Shown in pieces: positions 4,300 to 5,135 of a DNA stretch of 5,135 nucleotides (position 1 is the stretch's first letter; every line of letters starts with the position of its first letter). The stretch is from the NCBI GenBank assembly GCA_039680225.1, contig JBDKTK010000253.1, forward strand, positions 1-5,135, in the 5' to 3' direction. This stretch comes from JBDKTK01 sp039680225. GTDB lineage: Bacteria > Desulfobacterota > Syntrophia > Syntrophales > UBA4778. The notes under the pieces were generated by a model that worked only from the letters and a program-made list of their open reading frames with translations, searched no databases and was not told the DNA's origin. A program made the translations under genes and the position numbers.

Positions 4300-5135
4300 T
4301 TATTTGATGAGACCGGAGTACAACTCCCGGACTTTGACCCGGTCTATCTCGCCTTCTGCTGTTTTGGGCAGGCTTTCAGGGAAAATGATGTGTTTCGGCC
4401 TCTTATATGCGGGGAGCCGGCCCGACAGAAACTCCAGCAGTTCGTGTTTTTGCAGGCCGTCCCTTTCTTTCAGGACAACTGCTGCGGCCACCGCCTCGCC
4501 CCAGTCGCGGTCGGCGACGCCGAAAACGCTGACTTCGCGCACCTGGCCGCTGGCAAGGATGGCCTTTTCCACCTCCGCGGGATAGACATTCTCGCCGCCG
4601 GTCTTGATCAGCTCTTTTTCGGCCTTCCTTTTTACGTACCAGAGATACCCGTCCCCGTCGAAGCGCCCGATATCGCCGGTATGATGCCAGCCGTTCCTGA
4701 AGGTATATGAAGATTCTTCCTCGAGGTTCCAGTACCCGAGAAAGACCGCCGGCGAGCGCACGCAGATTTCGCCGGCCGAGCCGGCCGGGACCTCGTTGTC
4801 GTGATCGTCAAACAGGGCGACACGTGAAAGCAGGGCGGGCCGTCCGATGCTGCCGGGCCTCTCTGACATGAGGCCTCCGGCGACGGCCATCGCTTCCGTC
4901 TGTCCGTAGAATGAATAGAACCGGGCATTGACTGCATGCCTGATAAAGGCATCTATCTGGTCGGGGGGCTCAAGCCCGCTTATAACGCGAACGCTCGCAA
5001 GGCCATGTCCTTTGATTTGCCCGGTCATCATTTTGAGCATGGGCGAAAAACTGAAGAATACGGAAACTTTTTCGGTATCGATCAGGTCCAGGGCTTCCGC
5101 CGGTTCGAAGCGGTCCATGATGACGATCCGGCCGC
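4300..5135 (-). CDS. AMP-forming acyl-CoA synthetase, C-terminal part (5' end outside window)
   Basis: C-terminal 277 residues of an ANL-superfamily acyl-CoA synthetase (COG0318-like), which activates a carboxylic acid through an acyl-adenylate to a CoA thioester. The frame is open to the window edge, and the residues before the first in-frame Met (GRIVI) fit the family, so the Met codon at 5118 is internal. Counting from that Met, landmarks are A5 YGQTEA (71-76), A6 GEICVRSPAVFLGYW (116-130), A7 GWHHTGD with D149, the hinge/A8 block (161-183, ending in TGGENVYPAEVE), and A10 LPKTAEGEIDR (250-260). The A10 lysine that normally contacts the carboxylate and AMP is Glu257 here (codon 4348-4350). 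The hinge reads VKRKAEKELIK, about two residues longer than the common DRKKDMII form; I recall a related subfamily with EKELIKPGGENVYP. Substrate cannot be assigned. A single intact frame argues against a pseudogene. Confidence 0.93.
   Translation of the reverse strand, partial: GRIVIMDRFEPAEALDLIDTEKVSVFFSFSPMLKMMTGQIKGHGLASVRVISGLEPPDQIDAFIRHAVNARFYSFYGQTEAMAVAGGLMSERPGSIGRPALLSRVALFDDHDNEVPAGSAGEICVRSPAVFLGYWNLEEESSYTFRNGWHHTGDIGRFDGDGYLWYVKRKAEKELIKTGGENVYPAEVEKAILASGQVREVSVFGVADRDWGEAVAAAVVLKERDGLQKHELLEFLSGRLPAYKRPKHIIFPESLPKTAEGEIDRVKVRELYSGLIK

Noticed and set aside
4261..4710. Open plus-strand frame of 149 codons opposite the acyl-CoA synthetase
   Set aside because: It is the antisense shadow of conserved A7-A10 motifs, with no family resemblance and no credible start site.
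5116..5118. Met codon at 5118 as the start of the ligase
   Set aside because: The frame stays open upstream with family-like residues (GRIVI), and the visible part lacks the N-terminal half of the enzyme, so the gene continues beyond the window.
1..5135. CRISPR arrays, tRNA or rRNA genes, insertion sequences, toxin-antitoxin or defence genes
   Set aside because: I saw no regularly spaced repeats, no cloverleaf or rRNA-like segments, no transposase-like proteins and no target-site duplications.

Overview
The window carries six protein-coding genes, five complete and one cut by the right edge. There are no RNA genes, CRISPR arrays, transposase genes or obvious long repeats. Gene content suggests a free-living, probably anaerobic bacterium of moderate-to-high GC. 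Several starts have strong Shine-Dalgarno sites (AGGGAGG, AAGGAG), and one lipoprotein has a Gram-negative-style precursor with small residues after the lipobox cysteine. The acyl-CoA ligase wording recalls Desulfobacterota-type enzymes, while the strong SDs would also suit Clostridia or Negativicutes. The phylum cannot be fixed from sequence alone.

Left part (1-1852): a GPR1/FUN34/YaaH (SatP-like) acetate/succinate transporter on the minus strand faces away from a LysR-type regulator on the plus strand. They share a 245-base intergenic region whose candidate promoters overlap. This is the classic layout of a LysR regulator controlling the divergent neighbour and itself. Three small hairpins lie downstream of the transporter, up to the window edge.

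Middle part (1865-4129): three minus-strand genes read from right to left: a small lipoprotein with a DUF2846-like domain, a TIGR00027/COG3315 (LCM-fold) SAM-dependent methyltransferase, and an AlkD-like HEAT-repeat DNA alkylation-repair protein with a TTG start. Gaps of 33 and 63 bases allow one transcript, though functional linkage is unproven. The AlkD-like gene converges on lysR with only 12 bases between stop codons.

Right part (4300-5135): the C-terminal half of an AMP-forming acyl-CoA synthetase on the minus strand, its 5' part lying beyond the window. Its A10 motif has Glu where the catalytic lysine normally sits. This is the most interesting single residue in the window, although it may be a subfamily trait.

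I found no convincing undescribed multi-gene system. The best leads are the A10 substitution, the divergent transporter/LysR control region with an orphan perfect Shine-Dalgarno in the transporter leader, and the lipoprotein-methyltransferase-AlkD gene row.
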